Shown here: positions 47,450 to 56,419 of the stretch, piece after piece
How positions within the stretch are numbered: position 1 is the first letter of the stretch
Layout: each line of letters opens with the position of its first letter
Program-made: the position numbers and the translations under genes
Assembly (NCBI RefSeq): GCF_042094015.1
Contig: NZ_JBELDZ010000001.1
Location: forward strand, 45,051 to 109,050
Reading direction: 5' to 3'
Source of the DNA: Aurantibacter sp042094015
GTDB taxonomy: Bacteria > Bacteroidota > Bacteroidia > Flavobacteriales > Flavobacteriaceae
DNA: 64,000 nt
Notes under the pieces: model-generated
Told to the model about the DNA's origin: nothing
What the model saw: the letters and a program-made list of their open reading frames with translations, nothing else
Databases searched by the model: none

Positions 47450-47818
47450 ATGAAAAAACTAGTTTTAATTATTGCCATACTAACCTTTAGTTTAGGGTTT
47501 TCTCAAACAGAAAAATTATCAGAGAAAAGTATTGTAAATAACTTTATTCAATCCTATAATAGTTCAAATTTTGAAAACATTTATAGTTTGTTATCTAAAG
47601 ATTATCAAGACAACAAATCTTTAGATAATATAACTGTGTTTTTTAAAAGATTTCAGAATGCTTATGGAAACATTACGAGTATAAGTAATTCATCTAATGA
47701 GAAAGGTTATACAAGATTTCCAATTAAATTTAAGGATGTAAAAAAAATACTTGTTTTAAAATTTAATACTGATAATAAGATAGATTATATCAGCATTAAT
47801 AAAATAAAATTAAACTAA
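47450..47818 (+). CDS. Small secreted DUF3887-like protein between sucA and sucB
   Basis: A 122-residue exported protein: signal peptide 1-18 (ending GFSQ), then an NTF2-like/DUF3887-type fold (about 25-118) with VNNFIQSYNSSNFENIYSLLS, LDNITVFFKRFQNAYG and RFPIKFKDVKKILVLKF. Proteins with this fold bind small ligands, but no active-site pattern is clear. It starts 11 bases after sucA and ends 22 bases before sucB, so it is co-transcribed with a cytoplasmic TCA-cycle complex. No functional link is known. Confidence 0.72.
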   Translation: MKKLVLIIAILTFSLGFSQTEKLSEKSIVNNFIQSYNSSNFENIYSLLSKDYQDNKSLDNITVFFKRFQNAYGNITSISNSSNEKGYTRFPIKFKDVKKILVLKFNTDNKIDYISINKIKLN

Positions 47819-47840
47819 TACAACATAAAATTATAGTATA

Positions 47841-49058
47841 ATGATTTTAGAAATGAAAGTGCCTTCTCCAGGCGAATCTATAACAGAAGTAGAAATAGCA
47901 GAATGGTTAGTTCAAGATGGCGATTATGTTGAAAAAGACCAAGCTATAGCAGAAGTAGATAGTGATAAGGCAACCTTAGAATTACCTGCAGAAGAAAGTG
48001 GAACAATAACACTTAAAGCAGAAGAAGGTGATGCGGTAGAGGTTGGACAAGTTGTTTGTCTAATAGATACAAGTGCAGCCAAACCAGAAGGTTCTTCAGA
48101 AGTTTCACAAACGGAAACGAAAGAAGAAACTCCTAAAAAAGTAGTTGTAGAAGCTACAAAAACAGCTGAAACAAAAACATACGCAACAGGTACTGCAAGT
48201 CCTGCTGCTAAAAAAATATTAGCAGAAAAAGGAATTGAAGCTAATACTGTTACTGGTACAGGAAAAGATGGACGTGTTACTAAAGACGATGCAGTAAATG
48301 CTGTTCCAAGTATGGGAACTCCAACAGGAGGAAACCGTGGAACTTCTCATCATAAAATGTCTATGTTACGTCGTAAAGTAGCAGAACGTTTAGTTGAGGC
48401 TAAGAATACAACAGCAATGTTAACTACATTTAATGAAGTTAATATGACTCCTATTTTTGAATTGCGTAAGAAATATAAGGAAGATTTTAAGGCTAAACAT
48501 GGTGTTGGATTAGGGTTTATGTCATTCTTTACTTTAGCTTGTGTTAGAGCTTTAGAATTATATCCTGCTGTTAACTCTATGATAGACGGAAAACAAATGT
48601 TGTCTTATGATTTTGTAGATGTATCTATTGCAGTATCTGGACCAAAAGGATTAATGGTGCCAGTAATTAGAAATGCAGAAAATTTAAGCTTTAGAGGAGT
48701 TGAAGCAGAAGTTAAGCGTCTAGCTTTACGTGCAAGAGATGGACAAATTACTGTAGATGAAATGACAGGAGGAACCTTTACTATTTCTAATGGTGGTGTA
48801 TTTGGATCAATGTTATCTACACCAATTATTAATCCACCACAAAGTGGAATATTAGGAATGCATAATATTATTGAAAGACCAATAGCTGTTAATGGTAATG
48901 TGGAAATTCATCCAATGATGTATGTAGCATTATCTTACGACCATAGAATTATTGACGGAAAAGAATCTGTTGGTTTCTTGGTTGCTGTAAAAGAAGCGTT
49001 AGAAAGTCCAGAAGAATTACTAATGGGCGGAAATATTAAAAAAGCATTAGAACTATAG
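47841..49058 (+). CDS. sucB: Dihydrolipoamide succinyltransferase (2-oxoglutarate dehydrogenase E2)
   Basis: A 405-residue acyltransferase core of the 2-oxoglutarate dehydrogenase complex. It has one lipoyl domain (about 2-76, lipoyl-Lys K43 in DSDKATLEL), an E1/E3-binding domain (about 115-150, ASPAAKKILAEKGI), and a catalytic domain with the active-site H368 and D372 in SYDHRIIDGKE. It transfers the succinyl group to CoA. It belongs to the sucA transcript, separated by a small secreted-protein gene, and ends before a strong terminator. Confidence 0.95.
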   Translation: MILEMKVPSPGESITEVEIAEWLVQDGDYVEKDQAIAEVDSDKATLELPAEESGTITLKAEEGDAVEVGQVVCLIDTSAAKPEGSSEVSQTETKEETPKKVVVEATKTAETKTYATGTASPAAKKILAEKGIEANTVTGTGKDGRVTKDDAVNAVPSMGTPTGGNRGTSHHKMSMLRRKVAERLVEAKNTTAMLTTFNEVNMTPIFELRKKYKEDFKAKHGVGLGFMSFFTLACVRALELYPAVNSMIDGKQMLSYDFVDVSIAVSGPKGLMVPVIRNAENLSFRGVEAEVKRLALRARDGQITVDEMTGGTFTISNGGVFGSMLSTPIINPPQSGILGMHNIIERPIAVNGNVEIHPMMYVALSYDHRIIDGKESVGFLVAVKEALESPEELLMGGNIKKALEL

Positions 49059-49076
49059 TTCTAATTGATATAAAAT

Positions 49077-49108
49077 AAAAAGAGCTTCATTTAAATGAAG
49101 CTCTTTTT
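49077..49108. terminator. Bidirectional intrinsic terminator
   Basis: A perfect 32-base palindrome centred on ATTTAAAT, AAAAAGAGCTTCATTT with its mirror, and a T-run, between convergent sucB and the TerB-like gene. Confidence 0.9.
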
Positions 49109-49128
49109 TTGTTTTAAAACCGAAATAA

Positions 49129-49560
49129 TTAACGGTTCATTGTTTTAATTTCTTCAGAGAAATCATCTACATCAACACCTTGCTTCACAAGTTCTATAGA
49201 CTTATCTGCAATATATTTAGCATTGGTAGATTTAAATCCTAATCCAACACATAAGCGTTCTAAAATTATCATTTTTTCATCGTGATTTATGTGGTCAACC
49301 CATACCATACGTGCTAAATCAAACAAGCGCTCTAAACGCCTATCATAAGTGCTTGGTGGGTTAACTGGATGTGTTTTGTAATCTTTCAGAATTATAGCAT
49401 AATTAGCTTCACTAATATCTAAATTACGCGCTAAACGATCTAAGAACGTTTTTTCAGATTCACTAATCATTCCATCACTCATTGCAACTCTTACAATTGA
49501 TGCAAAATGATCTTCATTTCTTTTCTTAAAACCACTATCAAATAAATCTGAAAACGACAT
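49129..49560 (-). CDS. TerB-family (tellurite resistance-like) protein
   Basis: A 143-residue acidic helical protein of the TerB/DjlA-like fold. The FASIVRVAMSDGMISESEKTFLDRLARNLDIS segment (about 20-52, split here as VRVAMSDGMISESE and FLDRLARNLDIS) has the conserved DG-x-I-x-x-x-E pattern. TerB-like domains bind metal or act in stress-related complexes; no other ter gene is nearby, so tellurite resistance should not be assumed. It has its own -7 box and a shared terminator. Confidence 0.8.
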   Translation of the reverse strand: MSFSDLFDSGFKKRNEDHFASIVRVAMSDGMISESEKTFLDRLARNLDISEANYAIILKDYKTHPVNPPSTYDRRLERLFDLARMVWVDHINHDEKMIILERLCVGLGFKSTNAKYIADKSIELVKQGVDVDDFSEEIKTMNR

Positions 49561-49585
49561 ACTTTTTATTTTTTAATATGAGTGG

Positions 49586-49593
49586 CAAAGATA
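49586..49593 (-). promoter_or_regulatory. -7 promoter element of the TerB-like gene
   Basis: TATCTTTG on the minus strand matches TAnnTTTG exactly, 25 bases before the start codon. Confidence 0.45.
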
Positions 49594-49776
49594 TAAATAA
49601 TCAAAAAAAATTACTGAAAAAAAACATTAATTTTTAAATCAATACAAAGTGTTTTTGTACAGTTGTTTTTTGTTAGGTAAATATTAAATAAGAGTAGATG
49701 TTCAGAAATGGTTTATTGTTAAAAGTAAAATTATTGCTAAATAAAAATAGGTTAACTAATTAAGGAATCTAACTCG

Positions 49777-49784
49777 TATATTTG
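49777..49784 (+). promoter_or_regulatory. -7 promoter element of mfd
   Basis: TATATTTG matches TAnnTTTG exactly, 19 bases before the TTG start of mfd. The remaining 49600-49776 stretch is AT-rich with no other signal seen. Confidence 0.5.
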
Positions 49785-49803
49785 TAAAAAAGAAACATAA
49801 ATC

Positions 49804-52800
49804 TTGAGTAAAATAAATCTCTCAAAAGCTTTTTTTCAGATTTCGCAAATGCAAAATCTAAAAAGTGCTATTACCCAATCCCAAAGTAAGTCACATTTAA
49901 AAGGCTTAGTAGGTTCATCATTATCTTTTATAATTGCTGAAGTATTTAAAGAGCAGGAACAACCATTTTTACTAGTATTTAACGATAAAGAAGAAGCTGC
50001 TTTTTATTTAAACGATTTAGAGCAATTAATTAATACAAAAGATGTTTTTTTCTATCCAGGAAGTTATAGAAGACCTTATCAAATTGAAGAAACTGACAAT
50101 GCCAATATACTTTTACGGGCAGAAGTTTTAAACCGAATAAATTCACGCAAAAAACCAGCAATAATAATTACATATCCAGATGCTTTATTTGAGAAAGTTG
50201 TTACAAGAAAAGAATTAAATAGTCACACTTTAAAAGTAGCTGTTAATGATAAAATATCAATAGACTTTATAAACGAAGTTCTATTTGAGTATAAGTTTAA
50301 ACGTGTAGATTTTGTTACAGAGCCAGGAGAGTTTTCTGTTCGTGGCGGAATTGTTGATGTGTTTTCTTTTTCTAACGATGAGCCTTACAGAGTAGAATTT
50401 TTTGGAGACGAAATAGACTCAATTAGAACTTTCGATGTCGAAACTCAATTATCTAATCAAGTTGTAAAAAAGATTAGTATTATTCCAAATGTAGCAACTA
50501 AAGTTTTTGAAGAAACAAGGCAAAGTTTTCTTAAATATATTTCAGCTAATACAGTCGTTTTTACAAAAAATGCTGAAATAATTTTTAGTAGAATAGATGA
50601 TTTTTACACAAAAGCAGAAACTACCTTTAAAAGTTTAAGTGCAGAAATAAAACATGCAGAACCTGAAGCATTGTTTTGTAATTCACAATTACTTAGGTTA
50701 CAATTAAACGATTATACATTGGTAGAGTTTGGTTCGAATAATCATTTTGAGTTAACTGAAAATCCTATTGTGTTTAAATCATCACCACAACCAGCTTTTA
50801 ATAAACAATTCAATTTACTAATAGATAACTTAAATAGTAACCATAATAAAGGCTACACTAATTATATTACTTGTGTTAGTGAGCAACAAGCTAAGCGCTT
50901 TTATGATATTTTTGAAGAATCAGAACAAGAAGTACATTATAAAACGGTACAATTATCTCTTCATCAAGGTTTTGTAAACGAAGATACCAAGATTGCTGTT
51001 TATACAGATCATCAGATATTTGAACGTTACCACAAGTTTAAAATAAAAAATGGTTATGCTAAAAAGCAAGCCATTACTTTAAAAGAATTAACCAATTTAG
51101 ATTTAGGCGATTATGTAACGCATATAGATCATGGGATTGGTCGCTTTGGTGGACTTCAAAAAATAGATGTAGAAGGCAATAAACAAGAAGCTATAAAACT
51201 TATTTATGGCGAACGCGATGTATTGTATTTAAGTATTCATTCGTTGCATAAAATAACCAAGTTTAATGGCAAAGACGGAAAACCACCAAAGGTTTATAAA
51301 TTAGGGAGTAAAGCTTGGAAAACACTTAAAGAGAAAACTAAATCTCGCGTTAAACACGTTGCTTTCAACTTAATTAAGTTATATGCTAAGCGTAAATTAG
51401 AAAAAGGTTATCAATATAATGAAGACAGTCATTACCAACACGAATTAGAAGCTTCATTTATTTATGAAGACACACCAGATCAAGTAACAGCTACAGCAGA
51501 TATCAAAGCAGATATGGAGAGTGAAAAACCAATGGATCGCTTAATATGTGGTGATGTTGGTTTTGGAAAAACAGAAGTTGCAATTCGTGCAGCTTTTAAA
51601 GCTGTAGATAATGGGAAACAAGTTGCAATTCTTGTGCCTACAACCATATTAGCATTTCAGCATTATAAAACTTTTACGGAACGCTTAAAAGATTTTCCTG
51701 TAACTGTAGATTATGTGAATCGTTTTAGAACAGCAAAACAAAAACGTGAAACCTTAGAAAAATTGGAGAAAGGTCACGTAGATATTATTATCGGAACACA
51801 TCAATTAGTCAATAAAAAAGTGAAGTTTAAAGACTTAGGTCTTTTAATTGTAGATGAAGAACAAAAATTTGGTGTTTCTGTAAAGGAAAAATTAAAAACG
51901 ATAAAAGATAATGTAGATGTATTAACATTAACAGCTACGCCAATTCCAAGAACACTACAATTTAGTTTAATGGCAGCACGAGATATGTCTGTTATTACAA
52001 CGCCACCACCAAATCGTTATCCTATAGAAAGTAATGTTATTCGTTTTTCTGAAGACACTATCCGTGATGCTGTGAGTTATGAAATAGAACGCGGCGGACA
52101 AATATTTTTTATTCATAATAGAATTGAAAATATTAAAGAAGTAGCAGGTTTAATTCAACGTTTAGTTCCAGATGCCAAAATAGGTATTGGTCACGGACAA
52201 ATGGAAGGAAAAAAACTAGAAGAATTAATGCTTCAATTTATGGATGGTGCTTTTGATGTTTTAGTAAGTACTACAATTATTGAAAGTGGTTTAGATGTTC
52301 CTAATGCTAATACCATTTTTATAAATAATGCAAATAATTTTGGTTTAAGCGATTTACATCAAATGCGTGGTCGTGTTGGTAGATCTAATAAAAAAGCATT
52401 TTGCTATTTTATTACACCAGAGTATTCTGCAATGACAGACGATGCACGGAAACGTATTTCTGCATTAGAGCAATTTACAGAATTAGGTAGCGGTTTTAAT
52501 ATTGCCATGAAAGATTTAGAAATTCGTGGTGCTGGAGATTTACTTGGTGGAGAACAAAGTGGTTTTATTAACGAAATAGGTTTTGATACCTATCAGAAGA
52601 TTTTGGCTGAAGCCATTGAAGAACTTAAAGAAAATGAGTTTAAAGACCTTTACGATACCAATTTAGAAGATAAAGTATATGTAAAAGAGGTAACAATAGA
52701 TAGTAATTTTGAATTGCTTTTCCCTGACGATTACATTAATAATATAGCTGAACGATTAAAGCTTTATACTAAATTAAACGATTTTAAAACTGAAGAAGAA

Positions 52801-53145
52801 TTACTTCAATTTGAAAAAGAATTAATAGATAGATTTGGAGAATTACCAATCCAAGCAGACGACTTATTAAATTCAGTCCGCTTAAAGTGGATTGCAACTA
52901 AAATGGGAATTGAAAAAATAATTATGAAACAAAATAAGTTAATTGGATATTTCTTAAATGATCAACAAAGTCAATTTTATCAAAGTGCTAACTTTACTAG
53001 AGTATTACAATACGTACAAAAAAACCCAATGGCTTGTAAAATGAAAGAGAAACAAACCAGAAATGGATTACGTTTACTTTTAACTTTTGAAAATATTAAA
53101 TCTGTAAAGCAAGCGTTAATTGTTTTACAACCGCTAAAAAATTAA
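49804..53145 (+). CDS. mfd: Transcription-repair coupling factor Mfd
   Basis: A 1113-residue ATP-dependent translocase that removes stalled RNA polymerase and recruits UvrA. Domains in order: UvrB-like (about 1-330), RNA-polymerase-interacting CarD-like domain (about 430-500, LGDYVTHIDHGIGRFGG), superfamily-2 helicase (about 540-900, Walker A GDVGFGKTE near 580, DEEQ box, LTATPIPRTLQ, and the GRVGRS motif VI), and a C-terminal TRCF domain. The start is TTG at 49804: an in-frame TAA lies two codons before it, and the next ATG would remove the conserved N-terminus. A thioredoxin-like gene follows after 42 bases. Confidence 0.96.
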   Translation: MSKINLSKAFFQISQMQNLKSAITQSQSKSHLKGLVGSSLSFIIAEVFKEQEQPFLLVFNDKEEAAFYLNDLEQLINTKDVFFYPGSYRRPYQIEETDNANILLRAEVLNRINSRKKPAIIITYPDALFEKVVTRKELNSHTLKVAVNDKISIDFINEVLFEYKFKRVDFVTEPGEFSVRGGIVDVFSFSNDEPYRVEFFGDEIDSIRTFDVETQLSNQVVKKISIIPNVATKVFEETRQSFLKYISANTVVFTKNAEIIFSRIDDFYTKAETTFKSLSAEIKHAEPEALFCNSQLLRLQLNDYTLVEFGSNNHFELTENPIVFKSSPQPAFNKQFNLLIDNLNSNHNKGYTNYITCVSEQQAKRFYDIFEESEQEVHYKTVQLSLHQGFVNEDTKIAVYTDHQIFERYHKFKIKNGYAKKQAITLKELTNLDLGDYVTHIDHGIGRFGGLQKIDVEGNKQEAIKLIYGERDVLYLSIHSLHKITKFNGKDGKPPKVYKLGSKAWKTLKEKTKSRVKHVAFNLIKLYAKRKLEKGYQYNEDSHYQHELEASFIYEDTPDQVTATADIKADMESEKPMDRLICGDVGFGKTEVAIRAAFKAVDNGKQVAILVPTTILAFQHYKTFTERLKDFPVTVDYVNRFRTAKQKRETLEKLEKGHVDIIIGTHQLVNKKVKFKDLGLLIVDEEQKFGVSVKEKLKTIKDNVDVLTLTATPIPRTLQFSLMAARDMSVITTPPPNRYPIESNVIRFSEDTIRDAVSYEIERGGQIFFIHNRIENIKEVAGLIQRLVPDAKIGIGHGQMEGKKLEELMLQFMDGAFDVLVSTTIIESGLDVPNANTIFINNANNFGLSDLHQMRGRVGRSNKKAFCYFITPEYSAMTDDARKRISALEQFTELGSGFNIAMKDLEIRGAGDLLGGEQSGFINEIGFDTYQKILAEAIEELKENEFKDLYDTNLEDKVYVKEVTIDSNFELLFPDDYINNIAERLKLYTKLNDFKTEEELLQFEKELIDRFGELPIQADDLLNSVRLKWIATKMGIEKIIMKQNKLIGYFLNDQQSQFYQSANFTRVLQYVQKNPMACKMKEKQTRNGLRLLLTFENIKSVKQALIVLQPLKN

Positions 53146-53187
53146 GTTTGGCGTAATAATTGAAAACTTGTATTAAAAAATTATCCT

Positions 53188-54483
53188 ATGTTAAAAAAGT
53201 TATGTTTAAGCTTACTGTTTCTCCCACTTTTAGCTTGGTCTCAACAAACTATTTCTGGAACTTTTAAACCTGCTTCAGATTTTAAAATGGCAATCTTATA
53301 TAAAGTAATGCCAATGGAGTTAGTTTATGCTAACCATTCTAATGTAGATAGCTTAGGACGTTTTACAATTCCCTTAAAGAAAGAAACTGAAAAAGGATTA
53401 TATAAAATTGTTTATGCATCACCACAAGAAGAATATAATTTTGATGTGTTTTATACAGGTCAAGATGTAGAATTAACTTTTAGTTTAGACAAAGGTACAT
53501 ATTTTATAAAATCCGAAGAGAATAAATTGTGGCAGTCTTATAACAAAAGTATGGGAATGATAACCGATGCTATTGCCAAGTTTTACGCAAATCCAACGGC
53601 TAATAAAGAGGATTTTTTTACGTTAATACAATTACAGAAAAAAAGCCAAGAGCAATTTGAAACAGCAACAAACGCTAAATTTATTAATCAATTTATAAAA
53701 GCAGATAGAACGTATTATCCATCAGTTTTTGAAGATGAAACAACTTATAGGGAAAACATAAAAAACAATTTTTTTGATGCTTTAGATTTTAATAATATTA
53801 ATCTATTAAATTCAGATGTATTAGTTGGTAAAGCTTTAAGCTATGTGTTTACTTATGTTGATTTTGAAACAGCAAACCAATCCTATAAAGAAAATATAGA
53901 CACGTTAATTTCTATAATTGAAGATAAAAAAGTGTTTAAAACAATCATTTTAAAATTACTATGGAATGAGTTTTCAAGAGAAAACGAAACCGTTGCTAAT
54001 TATATTACAGATACTTATTTGTTAGAATTAGCTAAAGCTGAAAATGACATAAAGCTTATAGAGCAATTAATTCTAGTAAAAAACACATCTATTGGAGCTA
54101 AAGCACCAAATTTTGAGATTAACGAAACTTCTAAATTATACGATTTTAATAATAGTAGCGAATATTTAGTTCTGTTTTGGAGTAGTACTTGTGGTCATTG
54201 TTTAAATGAGTTACCTCAATTACATAAAGCTATAAATAATAATATAAAAGTAATTGCAATAGGTTTAGAAAACGAACCAGAGTTTTGGACAGAAACCATC
54301 AAACAATTTCCGAAATTTATTCATGTTTATGGTGAAGGGAAATGGGATAACACTATTGGAGATTCTTATAATGTAAATTCTACACCAAGTTATTATCTAC
54401 TAGACAAAAACAAATTAATTAAGGCAAAACCATACGATGTTGAAGCTCTAAAGAAGTTGTTAATTAAAACATCTGAGAATTAA
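53188..54483 (+). CDS. Secreted thioredoxin-like (TlpA/ResA-type) protein with N-terminal DUF4369-like domain
   Basis: A 431-residue periplasmic or surface protein. It has a signal peptide (1-19, ending AWSQ), a beta-rich N-terminal domain (about 20-125) resembling DUF4369, a helical middle region (about 130-300), and a C-terminal thioredoxin fold (about 300-431) with the redox motif CGHC near residues 335-338 (FWSSTCGHCLNELPQ) and the cis-proline NSTPSYYLLD. Such proteins reduce or shuffle disulfides in the envelope. It lies 42 bases after mfd and ends before a terminator. Confidence 0.8.
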   Translation: MLKKLCLSLLFLPLLAWSQQTISGTFKPASDFKMAILYKVMPMELVYANHSNVDSLGRFTIPLKKETEKGLYKIVYASPQEEYNFDVFYTGQDVELTFSLDKGTYFIKSEENKLWQSYNKSMGMITDAIAKFYANPTANKEDFFTLIQLQKKSQEQFETATNAKFINQFIKADRTYYPSVFEDETTYRENIKNNFFDALDFNNINLLNSDVLVGKALSYVFTYVDFETANQSYKENIDTLISIIEDKKVFKTIILKLLWNEFSRENETVANYITDTYLLELAKAENDIKLIEQLILVKNTSIGAKAPNFEINETSKLYDFNNSSEYLVLFWSSTCGHCLNELPQLHKAINNNIKVIAIGLENEPEFWTETIKQFPKFIHVYGEGKWDNTIGDSYNVNSTPSYYLLDKNKLIKAKPYDVEALKKLLIKTSEN

Positions 54484-54488
54484 TTGTT

Positions 54489-54509
54489 TAGTTTTAAGAA
54501 ACTATTTTT
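54489..54509 (+). terminator. Short intrinsic terminator after the thioredoxin-like gene
   Basis: A 6-bp stem TAGTTT / AAACTA with a 4-base loop followed by five T residues. Modest stability. Confidence 0.55.
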
Positions 54510-54551
54510 AAGATAATTTACTCAAAAAATTCGCAGTCAAAATATAAATAT

Positions 54552-54559
54552 TAAATTTG
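54552..54559 (+). promoter_or_regulatory. -7 promoter element of aspS
   Basis: TAAATTTG matches TAnnTTTG exactly, 18 bases before the aspS ATG. Its terminal TTG is in frame with aspS, but it lies before the transcription start. Confidence 0.5.
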
Positions 54560-54577
54560 CACTTCAAAATTATAGCT

Positions 54578-56335
54578 ATGTACAGAAGTCACGATTGTGG
54601 TGAGTTAAGATTATCACATATAAATACAGAAGTTACTCTTTCTGGTTGGGTTCAGAAATCAAGAGATAAAGGTTTTATTATTTGGGTAGATTTACGCGAT
54701 CGTTATGGTGTAACTCAGCTTATTTTTGATGAAGAACGTACGTCTAAAGCTATAATAGAACAAGCTCAAAAATTAGGTCGTGAGTTTGTTATTCAAGTTA
54801 AGGGAACTGTAATAGAACGTGAATCTAAAAACAAAAACATTCCAACAGGTGATGTAGAAGTTTTAGTAAAAGAATTAACTATTCTTAACGAAGCTAAATT
54901 ACCACCTTTTACCATTGAAGATAAGACTGATGGAGGAGAAGAATTACGTATGAAATATCGTTATTTAGATATTAGACGTAATCCTGTAAAAAACAATCTA
55001 ATTTTTAGATCTAAAGTTACTCAAGAAGTAAGAAATTTCTTGTCTAATCAAGATTTTATAGAAGTAGAAACACCATATTTAATAAAATCTACACCAGAAG
55101 GTGCACGAGATTTTGTAGTGCCAAGTAGAATGAACGAAGGTGAATTTTATGCCTTACCACAATCGCCACAAACATTTAAGCAATTGCTTATGGTTGGTGG
55201 AATGGATAAGTATTTCCAGATTGTAAAGTGCTTTAGAGACGAAGATTTACGTGCAGATAGACAACCAGAATTTACACAAATTGATTGTGAAATGGCGTTT
55301 GTAGATCAAGAAGATATTCTAAACATATTCGAAAACTTAACACGTCACTTATTAAAAGAAGTGAATGGTGTAGAAATTGAGAAATTCCCACGTATGCTTT
55401 ATGATGATGCGATGCGTTTATATGGAAACGATAAACCAGATATCAGATTTGGAATGGAGTTTGGAGAATTAAATGCGATAACACAACATAAAGAATTTAA
55501 AGTATTTAACGATGCAGAATTAGTTGTTGGTATTGCAATTCCTGGAGGAAATTCTTACACACGTAAAGAAATAGATAAGTTAATTGACTGGGTAAAGCGA
55601 CCACAAGTTGGTGCTTTAGGAATGATTTATTCACGTTGTAACGACGATGGATCATTCAAATCATCTGTAGATAAATTTTATGATCAAGATGATTTAGCAA
55701 AATGGGCCGAAGTTACAGGAGCAAAAGCAGGTGATTTAGTTGTAGTGCTTTCTGGAGACACAAATAAGGTTAGAGCGCAATTAAGTGCTTTGCGTATGGA
55801 AATTGCAGAACGTTTAGGATTAAGAGATTCAAAAGTATTTGCACCATTATGGGTAATTGACTTCCCGTTATTGGAGTTAGATGAAGAAACTGGACATTAT
55901 CATGCTATGCACCATCCATTTACATCACCAAAACCAGGACAAATAGAATTATTAGATTCTAAACCAGGAGAAGTTAAAGCTAATGCTTACGATTTAGTTT
56001 TAAACGGAAATGAGATTGGTGGAGGATCTATTCGTATTCACGATAAAGAAACACAAGCCATAATGTTAAAGCATTTAGGTTTTTCTGAAGAAGAAGCAAA
56101 AGCACAATTTGGCTTCTTAATGGATGCTTTCGAATATGGTGCGCCACCTCATGGCGGATTAGCATTTGGATTAGACCGTTTAGTATCTATTTTAGGAGGA
56201 CAAGAAACTATTAGAGATTTTATTGCTTTCCCAAAAAACAACTCAGGTAGAGATGTTATGATAGATGCACCAGCAAAATTAGATAATGCACAATTAAAAG
56301 AATTAAGTCTGCAATTAGATTTGCCAAAAGAGTAA
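54578..56335 (+). CDS. aspS: Aspartyl-tRNA synthetase
   Basis: A 585-residue class II aminoacyl-tRNA synthetase of the bacterial type. It has an OB-fold anticodon-binding domain (about 1-105), motif 2 (FRDEDLRADRQPEFTQ, about 210-226), a bacterial insertion domain (about 275-415) and motif 3 (GLAFGLDRLVSILGG, about 530-545). It charges tRNA-Asp. The ATG at 54578 gives MYRSHDCGELR, the normal N-terminus; an in-frame TTG at 54557 falls in the -7 box. It ends before a strong terminator. Confidence 0.96.
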   Translation: MYRSHDCGELRLSHINTEVTLSGWVQKSRDKGFIIWVDLRDRYGVTQLIFDEERTSKAIIEQAQKLGREFVIQVKGTVIERESKNKNIPTGDVEVLVKELTILNEAKLPPFTIEDKTDGGEELRMKYRYLDIRRNPVKNNLIFRSKVTQEVRNFLSNQDFIEVETPYLIKSTPEGARDFVVPSRMNEGEFYALPQSPQTFKQLLMVGGMDKYFQIVKCFRDEDLRADRQPEFTQIDCEMAFVDQEDILNIFENLTRHLLKEVNGVEIEKFPRMLYDDAMRLYGNDKPDIRFGMEFGELNAITQHKEFKVFNDAELVVGIAIPGGNSYTRKEIDKLIDWVKRPQVGALGMIYSRCNDDGSFKSSVDKFYDQDDLAKWAEVTGAKAGDLVVVLSGDTNKVRAQLSALRMEIAERLGLRDSKVFAPLWVIDFPLLELDEETGHYHAMHHPFTSPKPGQIELLDSKPGEVKANAYDLVLNGNEIGGGSIRIHDKETQAIMLKHLGFSEEEAKAQFGFLMDAFEYGAPPHGGLAFGLDRLVSILGGQETIRDFIAFPKNNSGRDVMIDAPAKLDNAQLKELSLQLDLPKE

Positions 56336-56379
56336 TAAGTTTTTAAGATTTAGCGAAGTTTACAAACTATAAATTATAT

Positions 56380-56403
56380 AAAATCCTGCTCAAGCGGGAT
56401 TTT
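56380..56403 (+). terminator. Intrinsic terminator after aspS
   Basis: An 11-bp stem AAAATCCTGCT / AGCGGGATTTT (one T-G pair) with a 2-base loop and a T-run. It separates aspS from the ClC gene. Confidence 0.85.
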
Positions 56404-56419
56404 TTAGCATAAAGCCAAA

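Noticed and set aside
49129..49560. Tellurite resistance operon
   Set aside because: Only a lone TerB-like domain protein is present, with no terA, terC, terD or other ter genes in the window.
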